From Kryptolebias marmoratus (lineage: Eukaryota; Chordata; Actinopteri; Cyprinodontiformes; Rivulidae), in contig NC_051434.1 of the NCBI RefSeq assembly GCF_001649575.2, positions 8,145,492-8,209,491 on the forward strand: a stretch of 64,000 nt of DNA, written 5' to 3'. Each line of letters begins with the position of its first letter. Positions within the stretch are counted from its first letter, which is position 1. The notes beneath the pieces are model-generated. The model was not told the DNA's origin and made no database searches. It was given only the letters and a program-made list of their open reading frames with translations. Position numbers and translations under genes: made by a program. Below, in pieces: positions 10,333 through 22,530 of the stretch.

Positions 10333-10378
10333 AGGGGGAACCGAATATTTCAGACGGCTGAAATATTTGGTTCCCCCT
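10333..10378. repeat. 46-bp hairpin beside the assembly gap
   Basis: Two 21-bp arms (10333-10353 and 10358-10378) are inverted copies with one mismatch, separated by ACGG. The left arm starts AGGGGGAACC and the right arm ends GGTTCCCCCT. It lies 33 bp from the gap edge and may be part of the element that broke the assembly. Confidence 0.75.
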
Positions 10379-10874
10379 GGTAACTTTTGCAAAGAAAGAA
10401 CAAATGTCTCCAAATTCACAGGACTTGTTGTCCGTGATGAGAGGAATAAACACAGTTAAAGACTTGTTGGTAAATTAACTAGCTGTTGGATAATTATTGA
10501 TCTAAATAACATTCAACCCGAATGTTATTTAAACATGTTATTTAAATGCATTAAAAGCAGCAAGTGTCTGAAAAACATTACAACTTACATACAAAAACTT
10601 ACAAAAGCACAAAAAAATACTTCAAAAACACTCCACAAAAAATAAATTTCACTTATCTGAATTTTTTATGTACAGATATGCATCTTTTAATGGTTTAAAA
10701 TAAAATAAGAAAAATCTAGTTATTTCCATGCAGTGTCCAGAAAGAGGTGTTGTTCAGCTTGTACTGCTTCCACCCACCTCCATCATCATCATCATCATAT
10801 GAAATTACTTTTTGTCACAACACAAAATAGTGGCTGGTAAAAAAAAAATGTGTCCACCAGCCACCAGCCACACT

Positions 10875-11050
10875 GTCACTTTTAGAGATGTTGAGTGAAA
10901 CTTTGGTGTGGTCATAGCCGACTGTAGCCTCCAGCTGTGGGGCAGTATGCTGAGTTCTATGTTCAAAATGGCCTCCACGGCGAACACAAAAAAGGCCGTA
11001 GCTGAGATATAGATGATAGTGATCTACAGCACATACCTGGACTGACAGCT
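10875..11050 (-). repeat. Dispersed repeat family A, diverged copy 3
   Basis: The blocks 'CTTTGGTGTGGTCATAGCCG' and 'AAAATGGCCTCCACGGC', then 'AACACAAAAAAGGCCGTAGC', match the family in the orientation of copies 1 and 2. It is clearly more diverged. The order of blocks suggests the end of one unit joined to the start of another. Confidence 0.45.
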
Positions 11051-11722
11051 AAATGCAAAATCACTTTGGGAATTTTTCTAAAAGTTTCACAAAGTAAATC
11101 TTGGACTTTATTGTAGGAGGCTTTTATTCTTTTCAGTAAAAGAGAATCTTTCCAGAACAGCTGAACATTTTCCAGGTGGATCAGAGTCATTTGAACAGGA
11201 GGCTGAAGTGTTCCCAGGAACAATGAAAGCAATAATTAAACCTAAACGTGCGCCAAGAAATTATGAGTTTAATTTACTTTGTTTAAATGTATGCAATAAT
11301 TGGCTTATTGTATCTTTGTATTTTTTATGTTCCTCCATGCAGCAGATTTTGTTTCCCAGTTAAATTGTACAGGAAATACTGTAATTTACACAAAAGGTGG
11401 AAAAAGTTTAAAAGATTCATTGTGAGGTGTTTTTATATCACAAAAACCTGACGTTTTATCCAAAGTGTTTGTAGAATCTTTACATCTGCTGTACTTCTAA
11501 TTTGCAAGACTTTTTTTTATTACATCACAAGAAAAGTCAAATAAAAACAAATTAATATAAAAATCAAACTATGTGGAAATAAAAAAAACGCATAATAAAA
11601 CATATTTATGATCAAATATTTGCTCATTTGTCTTATTTATTCTTAGAATCTTAACTTTATTTAAAATTTTACCCAATCATAAAAATGCCCATTTCTTTCT
11701 ACAGAAAGAAAGAAAATAAATC

Positions 11723-11928
11723 ACACACACACACACACACACACAAACTGGATCTGTTGTCACATGAGTCCAGCTCAGACACACAAACACACACCAGAAG
11801 TTTCAGGTTCCCTCTCTGGTTTCTCTGGATGGAAAGAACCAAGGTGACCCGTCTGTCTGTGTGTGTGTGTGTGTGTGTGTTCTGATTCTGCAAGGCAAAG
11901 CTTTTCTTCTTCTTCTTCTTCTTCTTAG
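11723..11928. repeat. Microsatellite cluster: (CA)n, (GT)n, (CTT)n
   Basis: A (CA)n run at about 11723-11744, a (TG)n run at about 11857-11880 and a (CTT)n run at about 11907-11928 lie within 200 nt. The CA and TG runs are complementary and could pair in single-stranded DNA or RNA. Confidence 0.8.
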
Positions 11929-12793
11929 CGGTCTGACCACACGACATCATGGGAAACCAGTCAGCTGCCTTCAAGATGCTGAGTTAACACGTTTTCCCAG
12001 AGCAGGAAAAAAAAAAAAATTGATAATGTAGACAAACCGTTTTCTTCAGATCATATGAAGATGTTTTATCCATCAGTAATCTAAAGCTGTGAGCTTCAGT
12101 AATGATCAGAGCAGTTCTTCACGTTTCTGCCTTTTCCTGAACAAACCTGCTTGTTAACATGGACACCAAATAAGTTAATACGGATTTTCATTTTCTTACA
12201 GAGCTGCTGAAACAATCCTGATCCGTTTAAAGGGTTCTACTGAAGGTAAAACAGTGAAACTGAATGAATCCAGGTTTTTAAATGAGATTTGGATACATTT
12301 ATTTAGATGGAATTTCATTGAATTTTAATGATCAGCCTTATAAAATAATCTCTTTTTGCGACTGGGAACATTTTACTTTTTTTAAATCACATGTATGTAA
12401 AACGAGACACTTTTTTTAAAGACTAAACCAGCCATGGTTCTAAAACGGCTCAGATTCCTTCACTGTAAAATCTAACTTGAATTGGATGCTGTAAGAACAT
12501 TTTGAGTCGTTTAACCCAAAGTAAAAACTGTCTCCTTCAACAAAAAGACATTTTCAACATTTATTTGATGCTTTTGATAGCTAGTAAACTTTTTTTTTTT
12601 TAAATCTATCCCAGTTTGAAGAAGTGATCAATAATTACTCCAACTGTTCGTCATTTAGATTCAGTTTTGTCCACAAAAATAAATAAAAACCCAACATTCT
12701 GGGTGTGTGTGGCTAAATATTTTAAATCTTCAGACTAGAAACACAGAAAATGTGTTTTTCTTCTCAATCATTTATGCATACACTTTTACTTAA

Positions 12794-13330
12794 AGGGATG
12801 GCTCTGGTGTTTTGAAGTGGGATTCTGTGAAAAGGGTATGAAGAACTAATATCTTACCTGTTGTGGATAACTGAACAACCTCAGCTTTGAGAAAAAAAAG
12901 TTTATTTCTGAGCAGACAGATGAGGGCAGCCAAGACCACAGATGATTTCTGCCGTCTTACAACAACTTTAGTCTCAAACTTTTTATAATATTCCACACAA
13001 ACATTATTTTATAAACTTTTACACCATCAGGGTTGTATTACATTGTTATTTAGAGACTTCTATAGTTTCTATAGCAGCTAGCTGTAGCACGTCTGGTGCA
13101 GCAGCCAGAGGCACTTCCTGCAGGAACATCATAATATAATTTACTGTAAAAATGAGAGCGGTGTAAAGGTTTATAAAATACTGTTTGCATGAAAGGCTTT
13201 AAAACCTGAGAGCTAACCATTCAATCAATCCAGTTCCTGAAACGGAGGCTGTTATCCACAACAGGTAAGATGCTGTTTATTTATTCACTTCCCATAGAGC
13301 CGCACCTTTCCAAACATCTGATCTATCCCT
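12794..13330. mobile_element. Non-autonomous DNA transposon (MITE-like) with nested inverted repeats
   Basis: The left end reads AGGGATGGCTCTGGTGTTTT. The right end, on the opposite strand, reads AGGGATAGATCAGATGTTTG. Inside, a 21-bp stretch at 12851-12871 and one at 13251-13271 are perfect inverted copies, starting ATCTTACC and ending GGTAAGAT. The element is flanked by TTAA on the left and TTAG on the right, which suggests a decayed TTAA target duplication (piggyBac type). With slightly different borders, a TA duplication is also possible. About 537 bp, no coding sequence. Confidence 0.65.
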
Positions 13331-13618
13331 TTAGTGTCTAATCTTTGTCGACCTTATATTCCATTCAATCGTTGGACATGTGAAGAAAATAAAAAACACA
13401 TCCTCGTTCAGTTCTTAACAGATTTTAAAGTTTCATACAGTGTTCATCCAGAGTCCTCCTTATAGAGACTCGAGCATTATTTATGTAACAGAGAGAAATA
13501 TACAGACTTTATGTAGAAAACAGAACTACTAACAAAAATAATCATCTTTTTTATAGCAGCAAAAAAGAAGAAACTAAAAGAAAAAATATGTATATTTACA
13601 TCTTTCAAATACGAAGGC

Positions 13619-13622
<4 letters not shown>

Positions 13623-13682
<60 letters not shown>
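13623..13682. repeat. (TA)n microsatellite
   Basis: About 60 bp of alternating TA with a short AAATA interruption near 13656. This is a likely slippage and assembly-length polymorphism site. Confidence 0.95.
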
Positions 13683-13688
<6 letters not shown>

Positions 13689-14531
13689 ATACACTGTGTA
13701 TATTTTGCTTTCCCGTTCTTTAAATAGTCTTGATTTATTCTCTATGAAAATTAAAGTTTATAGGCATCTCTCTCCTTCGCTGTCACCACACAAAGCACTA
13801 GAGGCAGAACCAGACAGAGTTGGACAAACTGCGTTTCACCGCCGACGGAAAAACATGCAAAGACTTAACTCTGGGTGAGTGGCTCAGTCTAAACGTTAAA
13901 AGAAAAAGTCGAAAAAGGAACACAAGGCATTTTCTACACAAGAAAAAAAATAATAAAATCTTTCAGTATTGCAGCCGATGCTTCCAAAGTAAAGTGTAAA
14001 CCAGAGAAAAACAGAACAAGAACCAAAAATAAACACTGAAATGACCTTTTTTTTGTTTTGTTTTTTTTAAAAAAAGGTGACTTTCACGCCGTCTCACACA
14101 GTCCAGTTCACTCCAACAGAAAACAGAAATCTTTTTGGAAATTAAATGTCCTTTACAGACACACACGCTCGAAAAAATAAATATCCACAGTTCTGTCTTT
14201 CTTTTGCAACAAAACTCTACTGATTTTAGTTGCTTCTTTTAAAAAAAAAAACATTCTGTGCAATGTCAGGATGCTCCTGGCTCTTAAACATCAAAACAAG
14301 AATGATTTCACATTCATTTTCTTTTTTTTTTTTAAAGAACGTTTTAGGTCACAAGATGGAATCAAAACTTAAGGACTCAAATCTTCCAGCAGGCCAACCG
14401 AGCGGCCGTGCTTTCTGAACATTCACTATCAAAGGCTTGGGACATTAAGAACGTATCAGAACTAAAAACACTTCAAGTATCCGCAGCCTGGAGGTTCAGG
14501 TCTTTAACCCCCCCCTGGTGTCGATCCATCC

Positions 14532-14629
14532 GTGTGTGTCGTGTTGCAGAGTGTGTGTTGTGTTGTAGAGTGTGTGTCGTGTTGCAGAGTGTGTGTTGTG
14601 TTGTAGAGTGTGTGTCGTGTTGCAGAGTG
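14532..14629. repeat. 19-bp minisatellite with alternating unit variants
   Basis: Units of the form GTGTTGCAGAGTGTGTGTT alternate with GTGTTGTAGAGTGTGTGTC. This gives a 38-bp higher-order period over about five units. It lies downstream of the slc45a4 stop codon, possibly inside the 3' UTR. Confidence 0.85.
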
Positions 14630-16826
14630 ACATAATAAATGCTGCCTACAGAATGTGCAAAAAAAAAAAAAAAAATGGTAAAATTCAGTTGCTTTTTTTT
14701 TTACTGACCCAGACAGAGCACAAGGCTTTAGCTTGAAGAGTACAGGTTTTCACATATTTAAAGTCCAAAATCAGAAAATAAAAAGACAGACATCTGACCA
14801 TGCATTGGGAAACACATCCCTGACCTGTTTGGAAACCAAAGAAAAGAGCTGAAGCGATTTGTATCGAGTCACACTTTGGTGTTTCACTCATGCATATTGC
14901 TGTTGCTTCATGCAAACCTCCCAACCTCCTTTTTTTAATGTTTTTCTGTCAGCTCCAGTTGAGTGTCCATTGCTTTAATCCGGACTATTTATTGCCTCCA
15001 TGGCTCCAAACATTCTCACTCAAATCTTTCTTCTATTTTTGCTTTTTGTGTTTTGTTTTTTGTATAAGCACCACCACCACCAGAGAAGGACCAACCCAGG
15101 AGGTAAAACAGAAAAACTCTCTGCTCTGCTCTTGAACTTACTGATTTTACCTAAAACCTGGAAGGAACCGGTCTGTTTGGATATCAGCAGAGTTTAACTG
15201 AAGTTCAACTCAGCAGTTTCACTTCCTCGTCCATTTATATGGTGCTTCTGCAGCTGCTCAACCTCAGCAGCCAAAATCGTCTCCCGTTTTAAAGTCACAA
15301 CTCCCAATATTAGCTGCTTAACTTAAATGAGGAGTCGTTTGGATTTACAGGAACTCTTAAAAAAAAGTAACATTTGATATCTAAACGATTAAATTTTAGC
15401 ACAACCAAACACGAGTTAGAGATATTAAGCAACAGAAATCCAAATCTGGCTGAGAAAATCTTTCTGGTAAATTTGTTTTTTGGTCAAGTCCCAAAATGTC
15501 AATAACGAACCAGGTCAAACTCTGAGTTAAATCCAAACCACAACACGATCCAGTTGTAGCTACATCTGCCAATGTTCAGCACAAACTGGCCCACGTTCAG
15601 ACACGGACAGCCTCATCGGGCAGCAGCCAGAACGAAGCCGAGCGTGGTGACACCATGTGAATGTCCAAACTCGTAAATATAAAATATACGGTAATCCTGC
15701 CATAAAAAAATTTAATTCAGACATCTGAGAAATGCTTTTATATCAGTGTGATGTCAACCTTTTCAGCTCTCAGCAACAATAAGCTAACCGCAGCTCCCTC
15801 GTTTCTCCAACAGACGTCCATTCAGAACGCCACAACCAGCTGGAACGTCTTCTATTCTCATTCTTGTTTCCTGATTATATTCAATATTTGGCCCATTTAA
15901 GTGAAACGACACAAACACATGACCACAATCCCCAAACTGAGGATTGAGAAACGAGTCGAACTCCTGAAACCACAACACAATCTCTGCTGTCGTTTTACTG
16001 GAAGAAACGGTGGCTCGGTAACTCCGTCCTGCCGACTTCTTCCTAAATACATAAAATTCCAAACTGCAAAAAGGCAATCTCAAGTAGCTGCTTTACTTTC
16101 CAAACCCTGTAACAAACTCTGCAACGGTGGCTCGATCCAACGAGCCGTTAAAAGGACAAACATTGTGCCAACAGCATTGTCAAAAGCATGTAAAATTTGG
16201 TTTGTGTCTTCTCTGTTTTTCTAACATGCAGCATGTAGGTTAGTGATGACTAATCAGAACGAACATAAATATCTTTCTGAAATATCAGTAAAACAATATT
16301 TGGGATTGTAATGCCCCATATACTGCAGACATTGCACCTTGCTCCTTCTCGATGTGGAAATTTTACCCAATAAATGTGTTTTTCACTTCCAACATATGGA
16401 CAGCTTTGTGCTCACACTCAATATTTCTGCACAGATCAGATGATCCAATATCATATTTGTCATGCAATAAAGATAAAAACACACTCCAGCCACGTGGAAG
16501 AAAAGCAGAATGTTTGCAATCAGCTTGGGGGACACCAGATTGATAGGTTTCCCCCAGGAACCAGGCTTTGAGCTCAGAAACGCTTCTTCCGAAAGTCTTT
16601 AGAGTCTTAAAGCTACTGTCGCAGAAAGCTGTGAGAGTCCAGCGGAGCCGGGTTTGTTGTCCCTGTTGTTTTGGTGAATGTGGTGCCTCGGCTGGAGACA
16701 CCAGGTCAGCTTCAGTATGACGAAGATGGATCAAGTCAACTCCAGGGTGAGGAAGAACAATATATTTTTTTAAATGATTGCAGCTTTAAAGAATAAAGTT
16801 TATCAGCAGTGTTCATAAAACAGGTG

Positions 16827-16832
16827 TTTATT
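16827..16832 (-). terminator. Nearest AATAAA candidate downstream of slc45a4
   Basis: The minus strand reads CAAATAAACAC about 350 nt beyond the stop codon. This is the first canonical hexamer downstream of the gene. Use of more distal signals is equally possible. Confidence 0.3.
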
Positions 16833-17177
16833 TGACTGTGTTTGATGCAAGGGATTGTATCTCCATGCGGCTGCTCAAAAGCCCCTCCTTAAAGCCCTGA
16901 GAGACAGAAGCAACCTTCTTCCTACAATGATTTACAGATTTCACCTTCCTGATAGGTCGTTTGAAGGTCCATGAGGGCTCGGAGGGGGGAGTGTTGCTTA
17001 TGGCTAGAGAAGCAGTGCGACCAGGAGGATCTCCGTTTGATAAATCGGTCTGATTTGAGGCTGGCTCCAGAGCAGGCTGAAGAAATCGTTCAGATGGAGG
17101 CACAAATAAGTCCTGTCCTGTCGGAGATCAATTTAAACAGTCAGTTTAGTTGTTTCTGCAGCGACTCTGTGACCGAA

Positions 17178-20100
17178 TCACAGCGCGGACTCCTTCTCCA
17201 CTTGACAGGAAGTGGTGGTGGTGGCGGTTTTGCCCTCCTTGGTGAGCGTCAGGAAGCTAGGTTTCTCTATCACCACGGTAACCGCCCCATCGTTGCTGGT
17301 GGGATTTTCCAGCTTTGTCAAAGCCTGCTTCTCCGAAGCTTTGGAGTCCCCCTCCCTGTGAAACACAATGACAGCCAGTTAGGACTGCAGTTTGAAATAA
17401 ATAAACAAGCATTTCGAGAAAAAGTCTTTTTGCTAGAAGCCAGCAGCTAGGTGCTTAGGTAGCTCGCTACTCAATTTCAGAACTGTGGGCAGCTGGAAGA
17501 ACAATCTGAAACAGTCCCGACAATGAGCTTTAGAGGTGCTGTTAGGGAGTTAGGGTTATATTTTACAATTTTAGCAATTCAGAAAATGGTCTCCTTCCCT
17601 TTCTTGCAAGGAGCCAGCTGCTGGCTGCTTATTAGATGCACGACGATGAGCTTTAGAGGTTCTGTTTGGTGAATTCAACTGACTTTGCAGAATCAGGTTG
17701 AGTGTTTCTTTGTTTTCAGTGTCATTTATGAACCAGCTGGTTTCTGATTGTAGTTTAACGTTTACAGAAAGGGCATAATAGTATTGATCTTTTCATCCGT
17801 CTCAAATAAATAATGTTATTTCCCTCTTTTCTTTCAATCCATGTACTTGATTAAATACAGAAAACAAGCATTTTTTCAGAAATCTCAGCTTGACACCAAG
17901 ATGATGTATTATTAAGGCGAGTTTACTTGTTTGCACTGACTAAACAGAGGCTGCATAACATTATACCAGTGTATGCTTTCAAATACCACACACAGTGTTT
18001 CAGCTGAATGCATATTTGCATCTAACTTGTTGCCATCCTGGTTATACAAAAATTCAGCCTGATCCATTTTTGCCTCCGGTCCTCACACGGCACATTGAGC
18101 TGCCCTCCCGACCTCAACGTGCCGTGTAAAAAGGTCTGAAGTGAAAGAAGAGGCTGTATTCTCACCCGTTGTTTGGAGTCGGGTAAATGACCAAAAAACA
18201 GGCGGTGAAAAATCCAAGAAGGGAGCCCCCGGAGGCCACCATGGGAATGACACGAACGCTCCCAACAGCCTTCACTACAGCACCCAGAGCTGAGGCCACC
18301 AGGATCTGACTGATGTACACCTGCAAGAATCACAACACAATCAAGACCCCGTTAAATAGTTACTAATAGCTAAATACTGAACTACAGAGAAATGAACAAG
18401 AATTTAAAAATGTTTTAAGTCTGAATGTGTAAAACTAAGCTTGAATAAAGCAGATGTCAGTTAGTAAGAAGTACTGAGTATTTGTAAAAAGACAAAGTAT
18501 GTTGAATATTCTTTAATAAACTATTGGGTTAAAGAACTAATCCTGCAAAGCTCACACTCTAAAATGTAAAGAGAAGAAGCTGAATGTTCTTTCAGCAATA
18601 AATAATTAGTAGTTTGCAAAGTTACATTTTGCTTTCTACTAAGTAAACACAGAGTTTAGGAAATACAGATTACGTGTAAACACCCACCTGACAGGATAGG
18701 ATGGCACAGTCGATGCCAAATCCTCGACGGGAGTTACCAGGACTGTGCTGAATGTACTGCAGGAGGGAGAAAAACATAATGATCATAATTATCACTCCTA
18801 AATACCAACTGAACAGGGGCCAAAGTAATTTTACCAACACTACAAACTAATTAGGAGCAGGTTGGTGTTACAAACGAAGCAAAACAAAGAGCTTTTAGCC
18901 TGAAAACAAGGTTTCTGTACCTCTTTCATTTCGTGATATTGTCCGAGCAGAGCGTAAGGACAGTAGGAGATGCTCATGCAGATGATGCCCATGCTGCTGA
19001 TCATTACCATGGCAACATACACATTAGGGAAGATCGCCATAATAGCAGTTCCTATGAAAAGAGAAAAAGAGAAAGTTTACTAAAGAACCAATAAATTCTT
19101 TGTAATTCTGTTGTTCTGCTGCGGTTCTGACCTATTGAGAATCCGAGCGTTCCCATGATGTAAATAGCTTTAATGCTCAGGTCAAAGTTGTCCAGATACT
19201 TCTGAAGAATAGCTGGAAAAGAGTTTAGTTGACTGTTAACGTCATCGCTTGAACTCAAGACATCATCCATCCACATTAAAATCTGTAAAACTTTAAGTAA
19301 AGTTGTGAGTGTGTAGTTACCTGAGCATGTAGCAGAGGTCATAGCGTATATAACCAACCCCCAACATCCCATCTGAACCCCTTTGTGATAATTTTCCAAT
19401 GATGTTGAGTTAGTGGCAGCCTGCAAAAGACCAGGCAAGGTTAGTTTCTACTTGAGACATCTGGAGACGACTTCTCAAGACATTTAACAAAAGAAACAGT
19501 GAAGATGTTGAGAGAAAAAGTTACAAATGTGCTTGTAGCTGTGAGAACAAATCATTGTCCAATTGTTTGTCTCTGAAATGCACTTCAATGTAAAAACGTA
19601 AAGCTAATGAAGGCACATCTCTAAGTTCGTACAATAGGATCTCCGTGGTAGATGACTTGTCCCATGAAGTCAGTGAAGAAGACGGCCTGCGCGATGATGG
19701 AGAACCATGTCAGAAGGTGGCAGGCACACAGACGCAGCAGCTCCGGGGGCATCTTCAGCATGGAGAGCCACAGCAGCCGCACAGTGGTCTGAACCTGACC
19801 GCACACACAGAATACGACTCTGAATATGGTCACAAGACAATCAAACCTGCTGCTTTTTAGTCAGCACGTGGGAAAGGTAAATTTGTCCTCACCTCGCCCT
19901 CCTCGCTCTCCGTATCCCCGCTGGAGGAGTTTGTATTCCCGCTGCGGTTTCTGGTTCTCTGCCTGTTCCTCCTCCTGTGTCGGGCCTCCACTTCGTACAG
20001 GTCGTTCATGCTGCGAGACGGCTTGATGAGGAAAGCGGCGTTGGCTCGGCGGTAGCGATAACGATGGCTTCCCACCCGCCCGTAGTAGGAGAAAGTGCAG

Positions 20101-22491
20101 GACGGCTGGCGGTAGAAGGTGTGATGGTGGCGAGACTGACGCATGGGAGCTCCAGTGCTGGCGGCTGGATGAAAAAGTAGGTTTTTTTAGTAAAGAAGAC
20201 AGAATATCAGAAGTTAGCTAAGACTTGTAACAAACAAATTTGTTGTATTATCCTGATAAAAAAAACCCAGAAAGAGATCAAAGTCGATAAATCAGAGCTT
20301 TTGAAATTGGATTCAGCCCTGAAAACTCCAATTGGTGCAGCTTTAATACAGAGTATAGTACAGTATGAAGGGTCTGACCTTTAACCATCCCAGCGCGGTG
20401 TGCCTGTCCTTTAGAGCTCAGCCTGTTCGAGTTTCCTCTGTCGGCATTCGTGACGCTGGCTAAGAGTCGCCCGTTCAGAGTCCGCTGCTCATTCAGCTGG
20501 TTGTTCAGCAGCGCCTCCTGCCCATCGTCGTTTTCCATCTCCTGTAAGAAAGCTGAGAGGCGGGAAATCCTGGGGTTGGGGCTGTGCGTTTGCTGGTTGT
20601 GGCTGTGTGGGCGGAGCAAGTCTTCACTTCCTGTGCTGCTGCTGCGCCTGAAGTTGGCGAGCTGCGGACGAGAGCTGCTGTGATTGGAGTTGAAGAAGGA
20701 CCCGGTCCTAGAGGGAGTGCAGTGATAGGGTGAGATGTGTTCGGCAAAGATGGACGGCTCGAGGTGGCACAAGAAGAACATGTCGTGGTCCATGTGGTCG
20801 AGAGTTGCGTCGGCCATGGCGAGAACACTGTCGCTTTTACCTGGAGAGAGAAGAGGAGATAAGAAATGAAGACAACATGGCAGCCATGAGAGAAGAGGCA
20901 CCCAGGTCATATCTGTCCTGACGTCAACTTACTTCTCACGAGCTCCACCTCCAGGAAGTCCATGTCCATGTCTCCACGCTCTGAATGAGTGTCTCCATAA
21001 GGATCATAGAGGTCGTAGGTTTCTATGGTATCATCTTCTCCAATCATTTCCAGCTTTGGAGCGAGAAGTCCAGCCCTGCCATTAGCCGACTGTTGCAGAT
21101 GGGTGGAATTTGGACTCTCCTGAAGCGACAACAGGTAGAGGATCACGTTCTGCGGTGCACCACGGATATTTTTTTAAACACACAAATAAAACTGCGATCT
21201 AGATGGGTACCTGGTCGAGCCTGTCGTTCTGTGGCGAGTACTGCTGCTCCTCAATGCTGAAGAGATGGAGCACCACGGAGATGGAGAAGAGGATGGCAGC
21301 AAAGATGAACAAGATCTGCTCCTGAGACTTGAACACCGCTCCGAGGAAGGTGTGCATCCAGTCCAAACCTCCGAGGGCGTAGCCGACTGCACCCCCAAGA
21401 CCTGGAAGCAGGAAGAGGTTTAGGCTTAGATAAAAAATGTCTCCACATTAAAACCAGATGAAAGACGTCGCGTCGGCCGCACCTGCAGAGGCAGCGTGGA
21501 TATTGAGCGCCATATCTTGTTCTTCTGTGTCCGCCACATCCAGCAGGTACGCTCTGATCGGACCCTCTGTGGCGTCTGCACAGAAGTCCAGCACTACGAC
21601 GCCCAGCACAGTCAGAACGATTCCTATTGGTTGACTCCCCTGCTCGTCACCTAATGACAGACCTGACAGGAGAAAGGAGATGGACTTCATTAAACATTTA
21701 GGTTTTGGTTCTTGTACACCATGTGAAAAACAGTAGAGTATAAACACACAACCCAATTAAAAAAATAAGTTTAATAATTAAATAAATAGTGGAACTTTAG
21801 TAAAATCTCCATATAAGCAACTGAGAAGAGTTTCTAACGTTCCAGAATGGGTTAGTCTGTTATGTAAATCTGTTATTAGCAATATCAAAACATGGAAGAA
21901 CCCTTATTTCCCTGTTTCTAGTTGGCATTTGGATTCAGATTGGCTTACTGTGGTTCTAGAAGCAGCGGGCGTCTTTATGCATACAGATATGAGAAAATGT
22001 TTGAAAAGGTTACAGCTGAGTAACTAAACTCACAGATGTGGAAAACAACCCAGTGTCTTCATTTGGTTTTGGTACCTTGTACCTTATTGGTCACATAAAT
22101 GCTGCTGAGGGCCTGAGGGAGAAGTTGTATGAATGTGTGTGAACCCCACAGAGTGATGTCGGATGTGTTTACTATAAAGGTGTGTGTGTGTGTGTTTGTG
22201 TGTGTGAGACAGAGAGAGAGAGAGAGATAAGCAGCAGTGTGACGCAGCATGACTTTACAAACTGAACTCCATTATTGGCAGGGGAAATAAAGATTGTTCA
22301 TAGAAAGAACAGCAGTGTGTGTGTGTATAAATGGGCAGGGGTGTGGGGGTGGAGGTGGGGGGGGGGGGCAATGGAGCCACAGTACTCATTAGCCAGGCAC
22401 CCAGACAGGAAGTGACATGTGATGGTGGAGAGAAGGAAGCAAACAGGAACCATTTCCCTGTGAACTGCCTGCTCCGGTGTTCCCATGTCAA

Positions 22492-22530
<39 letters not shown>

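Larger units (their letters stand above)
10400..12793. other. Intergenic region between cfap20 copies and slc45a4
   Basis: No gene is recognised. It holds a (CAT)n run at about 10780-10798, a diverged family A repeat at 10875-11050, and a microsatellite cluster at 11723-11928. It may include the distal 3' UTR of slc45a4, whose end I cannot place. Confidence 0.4.
13700..17177 (-). other. Probable 3' UTR and downstream flank of slc45a4
   Basis: No protein-coding exon is recognised between the slc45a4 stop codon and the TA repeat. Mammalian SLC45A4 has a long 3' UTR as I recall, so much of this stretch may be transcribed. Minus-strand AATAAA hexamers occur at 16827-16832 (about 350 nt after the stop) and again near 14987. 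Which is used cannot be told from sequence. Confidence 0.4.

Noticed and set aside
9644..10453. Long open frames on both strands across 9644-10453
   Set aside because: They exist only because the 555 Ns contain no stop codons.
19977..21260. Plus-strand open frames over slc45a4 exons 4 to 7
   Set aside because: They mirror the GC-rich coding exons on the minus strand, and the minus-strand frame has clear SLC45A4 homology.
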